A model generated the notes under the pieces. It was not told where the DNA came from. It saw nothing but the letters and a program-made list of their open reading frames with translations, and did not search any database. Positions 1 through 6,774 of a DNA stretch of 25,837 nt are shown piece after piece; the first letter of the stretch is position 1, and the number at the start of each line of letters is the position of its first letter. The stretch is from CAZYVD01 sp964651045 (GTDB lineage Bacteria > Zhuqueibacterota > QNDG01 > DSAB01): assembly GCA_964651045.1 (NCBI GenBank), contig CAZYVD010000037.1, positions 1 through 25,837 of the forward strand, written 5' to 3'. A program made the translations under genes and the position numbers.

Positions 1-41
1 ACTCTTTTATGGAGATACTATTTTGGTTTCGTTTTCCAATT

Positions 42-53
42 TTTCTTAAGAAA
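42..53. promoter_or_regulatory. 12-bp perfect palindrome upstream of the lipA promoter
   Basis: TTTCTTAAGAAA is a perfect palindrome ending 4 bp before the -35 hexamer of the lipA promoter. It lies inside a wider inverted repeat, GGTTTC at 25-30 against GAAACC at 50-55. Its position suits an operator for the five-gene operon. In AT-rich DNA a palindrome of this kind can arise by chance, and no regulator is identified. Confidence 0.25.
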
Positions 54-57
54 CCTC

Positions 58-86
58 TTGATTATAAGAAAAAGTTTTGTTAAAAT
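58..86 (+). promoter_or_regulatory. sigma-70-type promoter of the lipA operon
   Basis: TTGATT (58-63), a 17-bp spacer and TAAAAT (81-86). Initiation about 6 bp downstream, at A91 or G92, would leave only 4-5 nt before the lipA ATG at 96. The transcript would then be nearly leaderless, which agrees with the lack of a Shine-Dalgarno sequence there. Confidence 0.55.
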
Positions 87-95
87 TGTAAGTTT

Positions 96-1001
96 ATGAA
101 AGATAATATATTGAAAAATTCTGAACTTTGCAGAAGACCTCTGCCGCCGTGGCTTAGAAAGAGATTCAGGGAAACTGAGCAGGTTTTGAGATTAAAAAGA
201 GAGCTGCGCAGGGCAAAGTTGCACACAGTATGTCAATCTGCTGGTTGTCCCAATATCGCAGAATGTTTTGAAAAACCAACCGCAACATTCATGATTCTAG
301 GGGATGTATGCACACGAAGCTGTCGTTTTTGTGGTGTTAAAAAGGGGAAGCCGAAATCTGTTGATCACGGAGAGCCTGAACGCATAGCAGAGATGGCCAG
401 AATCCTCGGATTGAAACACATAGTGATTACATCGGTGACAAGAGACGATCTCGAGGATGGAGGAGCAGAACATTTCGCAAGGTGTGTAAATGAAATTCAT
501 CACACCTGTCCCGAAGCAACGGTTGAGGTGCTCATACCCGATTTTATGGGGAAAACAGACTCCCTTGCTGTTGTAATGAACAGCAGGCCCGACATACTGA
601 ACCATAATGTTGAGACAGTTCCAAGATTATACAGCAAAATAAGACCAGAGGCAGATTTCAAAAGATCTTTAAATATATTGAAAGAGTCGAAAGAGATTAA
701 CCCTGAGATCATCACAAAATCTGGACTCATGGTCGGTATTGGTGAGAGTCGTGATGAAGTTATTTCTGTAATGAAATTACTGCATGATGTAGAGTGTGAT
801 GTAGTAACAATCGGTCAATATTTAGCTCCAAGCACAAAAAGTTATCCAGTACATGAATATATAGACCCAGCAGTTTTTTCTGAATATGAAAATATAGGAA
901 AACAGATCGGAATAAGATGGATTTATGCAGGGCCTTATGTGAGGAGTTCCTATAATGCTGAGGAGCTGATGAAAGAATTAAAGGAGATTCGTGTTGAATA
1001 A
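96..1001 (+). CDS. lipA: Lipoyl synthase
   Basis: Radical-SAM enzyme that inserts two sulfurs into octanoyl groups on lipoyl-dependent proteins (pyruvate and 2-oxoglutarate dehydrogenase E2, glycine cleavage H protein) in the cytoplasm. Both cysteine sets are visible: the auxiliary-cluster set C46-x4-C51-x5-C57, which is diagnostic of LipA, and the SAM-cluster motif C72-x3-C76-x2-C79. The C-terminal Arg-Ser-Ser-Tyr motif, whose serine ligates the auxiliary cluster, is at about 283-286. The length of 301 aa is normal. The ATG has no Shine-Dalgarno but stands right behind a promoter. It is the first gene of a five-gene operon; its stop overlaps the next start by 11 bp. No lipB or lplA is visible, so the source of the octanoyl substrate is not shown here. 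The identification is secure. Confidence 0.97.
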   Translation: MKDNILKNSELCRRPLPPWLRKRFRETEQVLRLKRELRRAKLHTVCQSAGCPNIAECFEKPTATFMILGDVCTRSCRFCGVKKGKPKSVDHGEPERIAEMARILGLKHIVITSVTRDDLEDGGAEHFARCVNEIHHTCPEATVEVLIPDFMGKTDSLAVVMNSRPDILNHNVETVPRLYSKIRPEADFKRSLNILKESKEINPEIITKSGLMVGIGESRDEVISVMKLLHDVECDVVTIGQYLAPSTKSYPVHEYIDPAVFSEYENIGKQIGIRWIYAGPYVRSSYNAEELMKELKEIRVE

Positions 1002-2520
1002 TATATATACTATATTGGAAAATAGATGTAAGAAGGATCCTGACGGCATAGCATTAAGGTTCAGAGATCATGAGATTTCTTATAATATAGTCAAGGATGC
1101 TGCAGACAGACTGGCAAATGGATTGAGGAATATTGGCTTTGTGCAGGGAGACAGGGTGGCTCTCATGCTGCCAAACATTCCTCATTTTCCTATCTGTTAT
1201 TTTGCCCTCTTAAAATTGGGTTGTATTATTGTGCCCGTTCCTGTCCATTGTCAGGCAGAGGAGATCGGATATCAATTGAACGATTCAGGAGCAAAGGGGA
1301 TCATTTACTGGCATCAATTGCGGAAGGAAGTGGAAAAAGCAATAAGCGAGTCAGGCAGAAAGATTGAAAGAATTGTACTAGGAGAGAAGGCAGAGGCGGG
1401 TGAGGTGAGGCTCACCTATTTGATAGAGATAAATGATCCCATGGAGGAGATCACAGATGTGGGCGGTGATGATACAGCAGTGATTTCGTATACTTCAGGA
1501 ACCACGGGTAGACCCAAGGGGGTTATGCTGAGTCATAAGAATATATTATCCAACATCGATTCATGTTGCAAGTATTTTAAATTTGATACCAGCGATAGCA
1601 TGGCGGGGGTCTTTCCCTTAACACATATGGTCGGTCAGACTGTTGTGATGGGTTCATTTTTTAATTCTGGTGGATGTGTTGTCTTGATTCCAAAGTTTTC
1701 TGGTGTGGATATATTGGAGACAATTGAGAGAGAGAAAGTCACATATTTTACAGGTACACCTTTTATGATAACAGAGATGCTGGGTGTAGATAAAGAGAGA
1801 AAGTATGATTTGAGCTCTTTAAAATATTGTATATCTACGGGAGATGCATTAAAGGCCGAGACCTTTCAGGAGTTTGAGAGCAGATTCAATGTATCGATAA
1901 TAGAGGGTTATGGATTGACCGAAGCCTCACCCATGGTCTCTTTTAACAGTCTCGTAAGAGAAAGAAAACCTGGTTCGATTGGGCTTCCTCTTCCCGGTGT
2001 AGAGATGAAGATAATCGATGAGTCGGGGCAGGAGGTGAAACCTGGTGAGGTGGGTGAAATAATCGTACAGGGCCCAAATATAATGAAGGGATATCTAAAC
2101 CGCCCCGATGAAAACGAGAAGGCCTTAAGAGATGGATGGCTCTATACAGGAGATTTTGCTCAGCTTCAGGAGAATGGATTTGGCTTCATAGTTGTAAGAG
2201 AGAGAAATGTTATAGTAAAGAGTGGTTTTAATGTATATCCCAGGGAGATTGAGGCAATTCTCTTGAAGAATCCGAAGATAAAAGAGGCAGCAGTACTTGG
2301 ACTTCCCGATCCAGATTGTGGTGAGGAGATATATGCATGCATTGTCTTACAAGATGGTGAGGAGGCGAGTGAGGAGGAGATAATAAAATATGCGAAAGAA
2401 CATATGGCACCATATATGTGTCCAAAGGTCATTCATTTTGCTTCTTCGCTTCCCAAGAATCAGACTGGGAAGATAATGAGGGATTGCGTTAAAGAATTGA
2501 TAATTGAAAAGAATAAATAG
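991..2520 (+). CDS. AMP-forming acyl-CoA synthetase (fatty acid-CoA ligase family)
   Basis: Adenylates a carboxylic acid with ATP and transfers it to CoA; probably cytoplasmic or membrane-peripheral. Core motifs of the ANL superfamily are complete: P-loop YTSGTTGRPKG at about 167-177, EGYGLTE at 305-311, YTGD at 385-388, the hinge region with GFNVYPREIE at about 412-421, and PKNQTGK ending in the catalytic K494. The length of 509 aa fits medium- or long-chain ligases of the FadD type. Substrate cannot be read from the sequence; fatty acid, octanoate or an aryl acid are all possible. The AAGGAG at 981-986 is 4 nt from the GTG at 991 and 7 nt from the in-frame TTG at 994, so the true start may be 994. 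It overlaps the end of lipA, so the two are translationally linked. Confidence 0.92.
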   Translation: MLNNIYTILENRCKKDPDGIALRFRDHEISYNIVKDAADRLANGLRNIGFVQGDRVALMLPNIPHFPICYFALLKLGCIIVPVPVHCQAEEIGYQLNDSGAKGIIYWHQLRKEVEKAISESGRKIERIVLGEKAEAGEVRLTYLIEINDPMEEITDVGGDDTAVISYTSGTTGRPKGVMLSHKNILSNIDSCCKYFKFDTSDSMAGVFPLTHMVGQTVVMGSFFNSGGCVVLIPKFSGVDILETIEREKVTYFTGTPFMITEMLGVDKERKYDLSSLKYCISTGDALKAETFQEFESRFNVSIIEGYGLTEASPMVSFNSLVRERKPGSIGLPLPGVEMKIIDESGQEVKPGEVGEIIVQGPNIMKGYLNRPDENEKALRDGWLYTGDFAQLQENGFGFIVVRERNVIVKSGFNVYPREIEAILLKNPKIKEAAVLGLPDPDCGEEIYACIVLQDGEEASEEEIIKYAKEHMAPYMCPKVIHFASSLPKNQTGKIMRDCVKELIIEKNK

Positions 2521-2530
2521 GAGGTACTCT

Positions 2531-4627
2531 GTGAAGGAAATTACTTCGGATAAGATAAGAAATTTTGCATTAGTTGGTCATGGAGGTTCTGGAAAGACAT
2601 CTTTGTCAGAAGCTATCATTTTCAGCATGGGAGAGAAGAACAGAATAGGTACCATTAATGATGGAACGACGACTTCTGATTACCATCCAGATGAGATCGA
2701 GAGGAAAATATCAATAAGCACATCTCTTCTTCATGGATTCTGGAAAGACTGGAAAATGAATTTACTCGATGCGCCCGGCTATTCCGATTTTATTGGTGAG
2801 ACAAAAGAGGCACTTAGAGTTGCAGATCTTTCTGTTGTTGTTATCAATGGTGTTGAAGGAGTAGAAGTTGGAACAGAGCAGGTTATTGGATTTGCCAATG
2901 AATATAAGACACCGCTTCTTTTCTTCATTAATCGCATCAACAGTGAACACGCAGATTTTGATAAGGTCTTAAAAACTGCTCAACAGATCTATGGAAACAA
3001 TGTGGTGGCATGCAGTTTTCCTGTAAATCAGGGAGAGGGATTCAATAAGATGATAGATCTGCTTTCCATGAAGCTGATAACATTTTCTGCTGATTCGAGT
3101 GGAAAATCAGAAACATCAGAGATTCCTGATGATATAAAACCAAGAGCAGAGGAGTTGAGAAATAAGCTCATCGAGGCAGCAGCAGAGAGCGATGATGCAC
3201 TCATGGAAGCCTATTTTGATGCAGGAACACTAAACGATAATCAGCTTAAGGATGGACTCAGGAGAGGAATCCTTAACAGGACCATTATACCTGTTCTTTG
3301 TGGTGCGGCAGATACCAACTACGGAACGCATCTGCTTCTCGATTTTATTGGTAATTACTGCCCTTCACCATTAGATTTTAAGGTCATCAAAGGAAAAAAG
3401 CTGGGTGCAGATGAGAGCATTGAGCGAAAGGTTTCGAGTGATGAGCCTCTGAGCAGCATAATTTTTAAGACGATTTCTGAGGCCCATGTGGGTGAACTTT
3501 CACTAATACGCCTCTATTCTGGTAAAATAACTTCAGGAGAGGAGGTTCTCAACGCTACTCAGCAGAGGAATGAAAAGATAGGTCAGATATTCCTTCTGAA
3601 TGGAAAGAATCGGAAGGAGATCGGCGTGCTTCAGGCAGGAGACATTGGTGCTCTCGTAAAGTTGAAGAATACTACCACGGGTGATACACTGTGCGACAGA
3701 AGAGATCCCATAATATTGGAATCAATAGATTTTCCTGATCCTATCATAAGTGTTGCAGTAAAGCCAAAGAGCAGGGGCGATGAGGAGAAGATATCCAACG
3801 GTCTTCATATTCTTCATAATGAAGATCCGAGTTTTAGTGTTGTGAATGATCCTGAACTAAAGCAGACAATAATCTCTGGACAGGGAGAACTTCATTTAAC
3901 GGTCGTTATAAAACGTTTGAAGGAGCGTTTTGGTGTTGATGTGGTTGAAGAGAGGCCAAAGATTCCATATCGTGAGACCATAACCTCGAAGTCTGATGAC
4001 AAATACAGACACAAGAAACAGACAGGAGGTGCTGGTCAATTTGCTGAGGTGTGGATGAAGGTCGAACCAATGCCCAAGGGAGGTGGTTTTGAGTTTGTTA
4101 ATGAGGTTAAGGGAGGAGCAATTTCATCTGTGTTCATTCCTTCTATTGAGAAGGGAGTAAAAAACGTTCTTGAGGCTGGTCCACTTGCTGGCTACAAGGT
4201 TGTTGATGTGAAGGCAATAGTATATGATGGAAAGGAACATCCTGTAGATTCGAAGGATATTGCATTTCAAACAGCAGGAAGGGAGGTTTTCAAGAGATGT
4301 TTTCTCAAGGCAAATCCAATACTTCTGGAGCCGATATATGATGTAGAGGTGAAGGTTCCTGAAGAGGTAATGGGCGATGTAATGGGCGATCTTTCAGGGC
4401 GAAGAGGAAAGATTCTTGGTTCTGAGGTCAGCGGCCATTTTCAGATTATAAAAGCAAAGGTCCCACTTTCTGAACTCGATCGCTATGCTACGACTCTTCG
4501 ATCGATAACATCGGGACGCGGAATCTATACCCGTTCATTTTCTCATTATGAGCCAATGCCAAAGGACCTTGAGAAGAAAGTGATAGAAGAAGCAGCCAGG
4601 GCAAAAGAAAAGGAAGACGAAGGATAG
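2531..4627 (+). CDS. EF-G-like translational GTPase, divergent EF-G2 type
   Basis: 698-aa protein with full EF-G domain order: G domain about 1-270, domain II about 305-385, then domains III, IV and V to the end. I chose the GTG at 2531 because GGAGGT at 2520-2525 precedes it at good spacing; the frame is open 27 bp further upstream. The P-loop is GHGGSGKT (16-23), not GHIDAGKT. G3 is DAPGYSDF (80-87), so Tyr replaces the catalytic His of DTPGH. G4 is NRIN (134-137) instead of NKxD. The DAPGY form is typical of the EF-G2/FusA2-like paralogues. A mycobacterial EF-G2 is, as I recall, reported to lack ribosome-stimulated GTPase activity. The Asn in the last G4 position is more unusual and could weaken or change guanine recognition. 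It is probably not the housekeeping elongation factor. It is third in the operon, 10 bp after the acyl-CoA synthetase. Confidence 0.9.
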   Translation: MKEITSDKIRNFALVGHGGSGKTSLSEAIIFSMGEKNRIGTINDGTTTSDYHPDEIERKISISTSLLHGFWKDWKMNLLDAPGYSDFIGETKEALRVADLSVVVINGVEGVEVGTEQVIGFANEYKTPLLFFINRINSEHADFDKVLKTAQQIYGNNVVACSFPVNQGEGFNKMIDLLSMKLITFSADSSGKSETSEIPDDIKPRAEELRNKLIEAAAESDDALMEAYFDAGTLNDNQLKDGLRRGILNRTIIPVLCGAADTNYGTHLLLDFIGNYCPSPLDFKVIKGKKLGADESIERKVSSDEPLSSIIFKTISEAHVGELSLIRLYSGKITSGEEVLNATQQRNEKIGQIFLLNGKNRKEIGVLQAGDIGALVKLKNTTTGDTLCDRRDPIILESIDFPDPIISVAVKPKSRGDEEKISNGLHILHNEDPSFSVVNDPELKQTIISGQGELHLTVVIKRLKERFGVDVVEERPKIPYRETITSKSDDKYRHKKQTGGAGQFAEVWMKVEPMPKGGGFEFVNEVKGGAISSVFIPSIEKGVKNVLEAGPLAGYKVVDVKAIVYDGKEHPVDSKDIAFQTAGREVFKRCFLKANPILLEPIYDVEVKVPEEVMGDVMGDLSGRRGKILGSEVSGHFQIIKAKVPLSELDRYATTLRSITSGRGIYTRSFSHYEPMPKDLEKKVIEEAARAKEKEDEG

Positions 4628-4629
4628 TT

Positions 4630-5160
4630 GTGAAAGAGAATAGTTCAAAATCAAAAGGGCCTGATATTCTCTGGGCACCGTGGAGGATAGAGTATATTAA
4701 GAATTGTTTTAAGGAGGATGGCTGTATATTTTGCCAGAAGCCCGGTGAGAAAAAGGACAGAGAAAATCTCATAGTATACAGGGGGAGAACCGGGTTTGTG
4801 ATAATGAATCGCTATCCATACAACAATGGTCATCTATTAATTGTTCCATATCAACATACAAGTGAGCTTTCTTCTCTTACCGATGAAGAGAAGATTGAGC
4901 TGTTTGATCTTCTCAGGCTCTCCAAGGACGTACTGGAGAGGGTAATGAATCCACAGGGGTATAACATAGGGATGAATCTTGGAAGATTGGCAGGGGCTGG
5001 AATCACAACTCATCTTCACTTTCATGTTGTGCCGCGCTGGGGAGGAGATACAAATTTTATGCCTATCGTTGGTCATACAAAGGTCATCTCTGAGGCACTT
5101 GAGAAGACATGGGAGAATCTTAAGAAGGCTTTTGATGAATTAAAAGTTAGTAGGAGGTAA
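4630..5160 (+). CDS. HIT-family nucleotide phosphohydrolase/phosphorylase
   Basis: Small cytoplasmic enzyme of the histidine-triad superfamily, acting on the alpha-phosphate of nucleotides such as Ap4A, AMP-amidates or AMP conjugates. The triad is H128-L-H130-F-H132 within the run THLHFHVVPRW. The N-terminal WAPWR stretch (15-19) and a CxxC pair (C32, C35) match the larger HIT proteins often annotated as Ap4A phosphorylase-like. The length of 176 aa is usual for that group. The start is a GTG with AAGGA at 4620-4624, and the gap to the preceding gene is 2 bp. Its exact substrate is not deducible. Next to an AMP-forming ligase it could clean up adenylated by-products, which is inference only. 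Confidence 0.9.
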   Translation: MKENSSKSKGPDILWAPWRIEYIKNCFKEDGCIFCQKPGEKKDRENLIVYRGRTGFVIMNRYPYNNGHLLIVPYQHTSELSSLTDEEKIELFDLLRLSKDVLERVMNPQGYNIGMNLGRLAGAGITTHLHFHVVPRWGGDTNFMPIVGHTKVISEALEKTWENLKKAFDELKVSRR

Positions 5161-5783
5161 TGGTGTTTAAGATGAAGAGAGAGATGAGTTTATTTATTTT
5201 ATTATTTGTTCTTATTATTTCGGGTTGCAATAAGAGCCGAATTGGAAGCGATATAAAAGATATTTCAAACAGGACTCTCGTGAGTCTTAACACAAATTAT
5301 GGAGAGATAATTCTCGAACTCTATCCCGATAAGGCGCCAGTATCTGTAGATAATTTTCTCAATTATGTGGAGAGCGGATTTTACAACAATACAATATTTC
5401 ATCGTGTAATAGATGGATTTATGATTCAGGGTGGTGGATTTGATACCATGCTTCGTGAAAAACAGACAGGGAATCTTCCAATACCAAACGAGGCAACAAA
5501 CGGACTGAAGAACAAGAGGGGAACAATTGCCTATGCAAGAATGTCCGATCCTAACAGTGCTACATCACAATTTTTCATTAATCTTGTTGACAATCCCCAT
5601 CTTGATCATAAAGACAATACACCTGAAGGATTTGGCTATGCAGTGTTTGGCAGGGTAATCAAGGGGATGAATGTTGTCGATCATATAGGATCGGTTAGAA
5701 CAACGACAAAAAATGGCATGGATGATGTTCCTGTGGAAAATGTTGTGATACTAACTGCAAAGAAGATTGGTGATCTTAAATAG
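5160..5783 (+). CDS. Cyclophilin-type peptidyl-prolyl cis-trans isomerase, lipoprotein
   Basis: Catalyses prolyl bond isomerisation, here probably on the periplasmic side. A basic N-terminus and hydrophobic stretch lead to the lipobox ISGC, with Cys23 as the lipidated residue, so it should be a membrane-anchored lipoprotein. Cyclophilin signatures follow: FHR at 80-82, GFMIQGG at 86-92, the SQFFI run, and the conserved FGRV near the end. The start is ambiguous. AGGAGG at 5152-5157 is only 2 nt from the ATG at 5160, 5 nt from the GTG at 5163, and 14 nt from the ATG at 5172; the lipoprotein signal is intact with each. The ATG at 5160 overlaps the HIT stop codon by one base. It is the last gene of the lipA operon; no clear terminator follows. 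Confidence 0.93.
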   Translation: MVFKMKREMSLFILLFVLIISGCNKSRIGSDIKDISNRTLVSLNTNYGEIILELYPDKAPVSVDNFLNYVESGFYNNTIFHRVIDGFMIQGGGFDTMLREKQTGNLPIPNEATNGLKNKRGTIAYARMSDPNSATSQFFINLVDNPHLDHKDNTPEGFGYAVFGRVIKGMNVVDHIGSVRTTTKNGMDDVPVENVVILTAKKIGDLK

Positions 5784-5865
5784 ATCTCGAGTTAACAGAT
5801 AAGCAATGTTTCGTACCCAAGCCTCATTCTATTTAGATGATGAGGAATAGCTACAAATCGATCTC

Positions 5866-5894
5866 TTGTCCGTTAAATCGGGATAGATTGTAAT
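5866..5894 (+). promoter_or_regulatory. possible promoter for the rRNA methyltransferase gene
   Basis: TTGTCC (5866-5871), a 17-bp spacer and TGTAAT (5889-5894), placing initiation near 5901, 17 nt before the ATG. The -35 matches 4 of 6 and the -10 matches 5 of 6 consensus bases. It is moderate evidence only, but the 134-bp gap after the lipA operon makes an independent promoter reasonable. Confidence 0.35.
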
Positions 5895-5917
5895 CCTGCT
5901 CACCATTTCATAAAAAA

Positions 5918-6652
5918 ATGAATTCATTTATAACTGGTAGAAATCCTGTTGCAGAGTGGCTCAGGACAGACATGCCTGTTTTGCGATTGATTATTGCAGA
6001 GGGGTTGAGGGGCAAAACCATTTCTGATATAATAGATTCTGCTTCAGCAAAATCTATCCCAATAATAAGAATGCGGCGCCATAGAATATCTGAGCTCATC
6101 GGTCATGAAAAGCATCAGGGAGTTGCTGCAGAGATCAGGATGAGGGAGTATGATCGGCTGGAGGATATTTTTCGAGTGGCACAGCAGAGCAATGAACCTC
6201 CTCTGATAGCAATCTTAGATGGAATACAGGATCCTCAGAATTTAGGGGCAATAATAAGAAGCGCAGAAGGTGCGGCTTTTCACGGCATAATTATACCGCA
6301 ACACCGTGCAGCAGGACTGACGCCTTCAGTGTTTAAGGCCTCTGCTGGAGCTGCGGCCTATTTCCCCATTGTAAGAGTTGTAAACATTTCAAGATTGATT
6401 GATGATCTTAAAAGAGAAGGCATATGGATAGTAGGAACTTCTAGGGAGGGAGGAAGACCTTACTGGGAATTAGATTTCAAAGATGGTACGGGGATTGTGC
6501 TTGGAAGTGAGGGAGAGGGAATGCACAGAATAGTACGAGAGAAGTGTGACTTTTTAGCCTCTATCCCCATGATGGGGAGAATAGAGTCTTTGAATGTCTC
6601 TGTTGCAGCAGGCCTGATTTTTTTCGAGGCAAGAAGACAGCGTAATTTCTAG
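5918..6652 (+). CDS. rlmB: SpoU/TrmH-family RNA 2'-O-methyltransferase (RlmB-like)
   Basis: SAM-dependent knotted (SPOUT) methyltransferase, by similarity acting on a ribose in the 23S rRNA peptidyl-transferase region. The N-terminal substrate-binding domain (about 1-75) opens with TGRNPVAEWL, as in RlmB and TrmH-type enzymes. The SPOUT motifs follow: motif 1 QNLGAIIRSAE at 107-117, motif 2 LGSEGEGM at 195-202, and motif 3 IPMMGRIESLNVSVAAG at about 216-232 with the conserved N226. The length of 244 aa is standard. The ATG lacks a clear Shine-Dalgarno. The tRNA Gm18 enzyme TrmH is an alternative, but the N-terminal domain favours the RlmB group. Confidence 0.9.
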   Translation: MNSFITGRNPVAEWLRTDMPVLRLIIAEGLRGKTISDIIDSASAKSIPIIRMRRHRISELIGHEKHQGVAAEIRMREYDRLEDIFRVAQQSNEPPLIAILDGIQDPQNLGAIIRSAEGAAFHGIIIPQHRAAGLTPSVFKASAGAAAYFPIVRVVNISRLIDDLKREGIWIVGTSREGGRPYWELDFKDGTGIVLGSEGEGMHRIVREKCDFLASIPMMGRIESLNVSVAAGLIFFEARRQRNF

Positions 6653-6662
6653 TAAAAAATTA

Positions 6663-6691
6663 TTGTAATTTAAAAATATTTTTTCTATAAT
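6663..6691 (+). promoter_or_regulatory. sigma-70-type promoter for the secreted cysteine protease
   Basis: TTGTAA (6663-6668), a 17-bp spacer and a perfect TATAAT (6686-6691), giving a leader of roughly 75 nt before the ATG at 6775. The surrounding DNA is very AT-rich, which raises the chance of a coincidental match. AAAGGA at about 6763-6768 serves as ribosome-binding site for the gene. Confidence 0.45.
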
Positions 6692-6774
6692 ATCCATATA
6701 TGAATGAATATTTGTCTACTCGAACTTGACTTCATCATTGTTTTAAAATTTCAAATTAATGGAAAGGAAAACAG

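Noticed and set aside
4630..5160. HIT protein as galactose-1-phosphate uridylyltransferase
   Set aside because: It is far too short (176 aa) and has the HxHxH triad of HIT hydrolases, not the HPH motif of GalT.
5822..5845. Inverted repeat CCTCAT-N12-ATGAGG as terminator of the lipA operon
   Set aside because: The stem is only 6 bp with a 12-nt loop and is not followed by a T-run.
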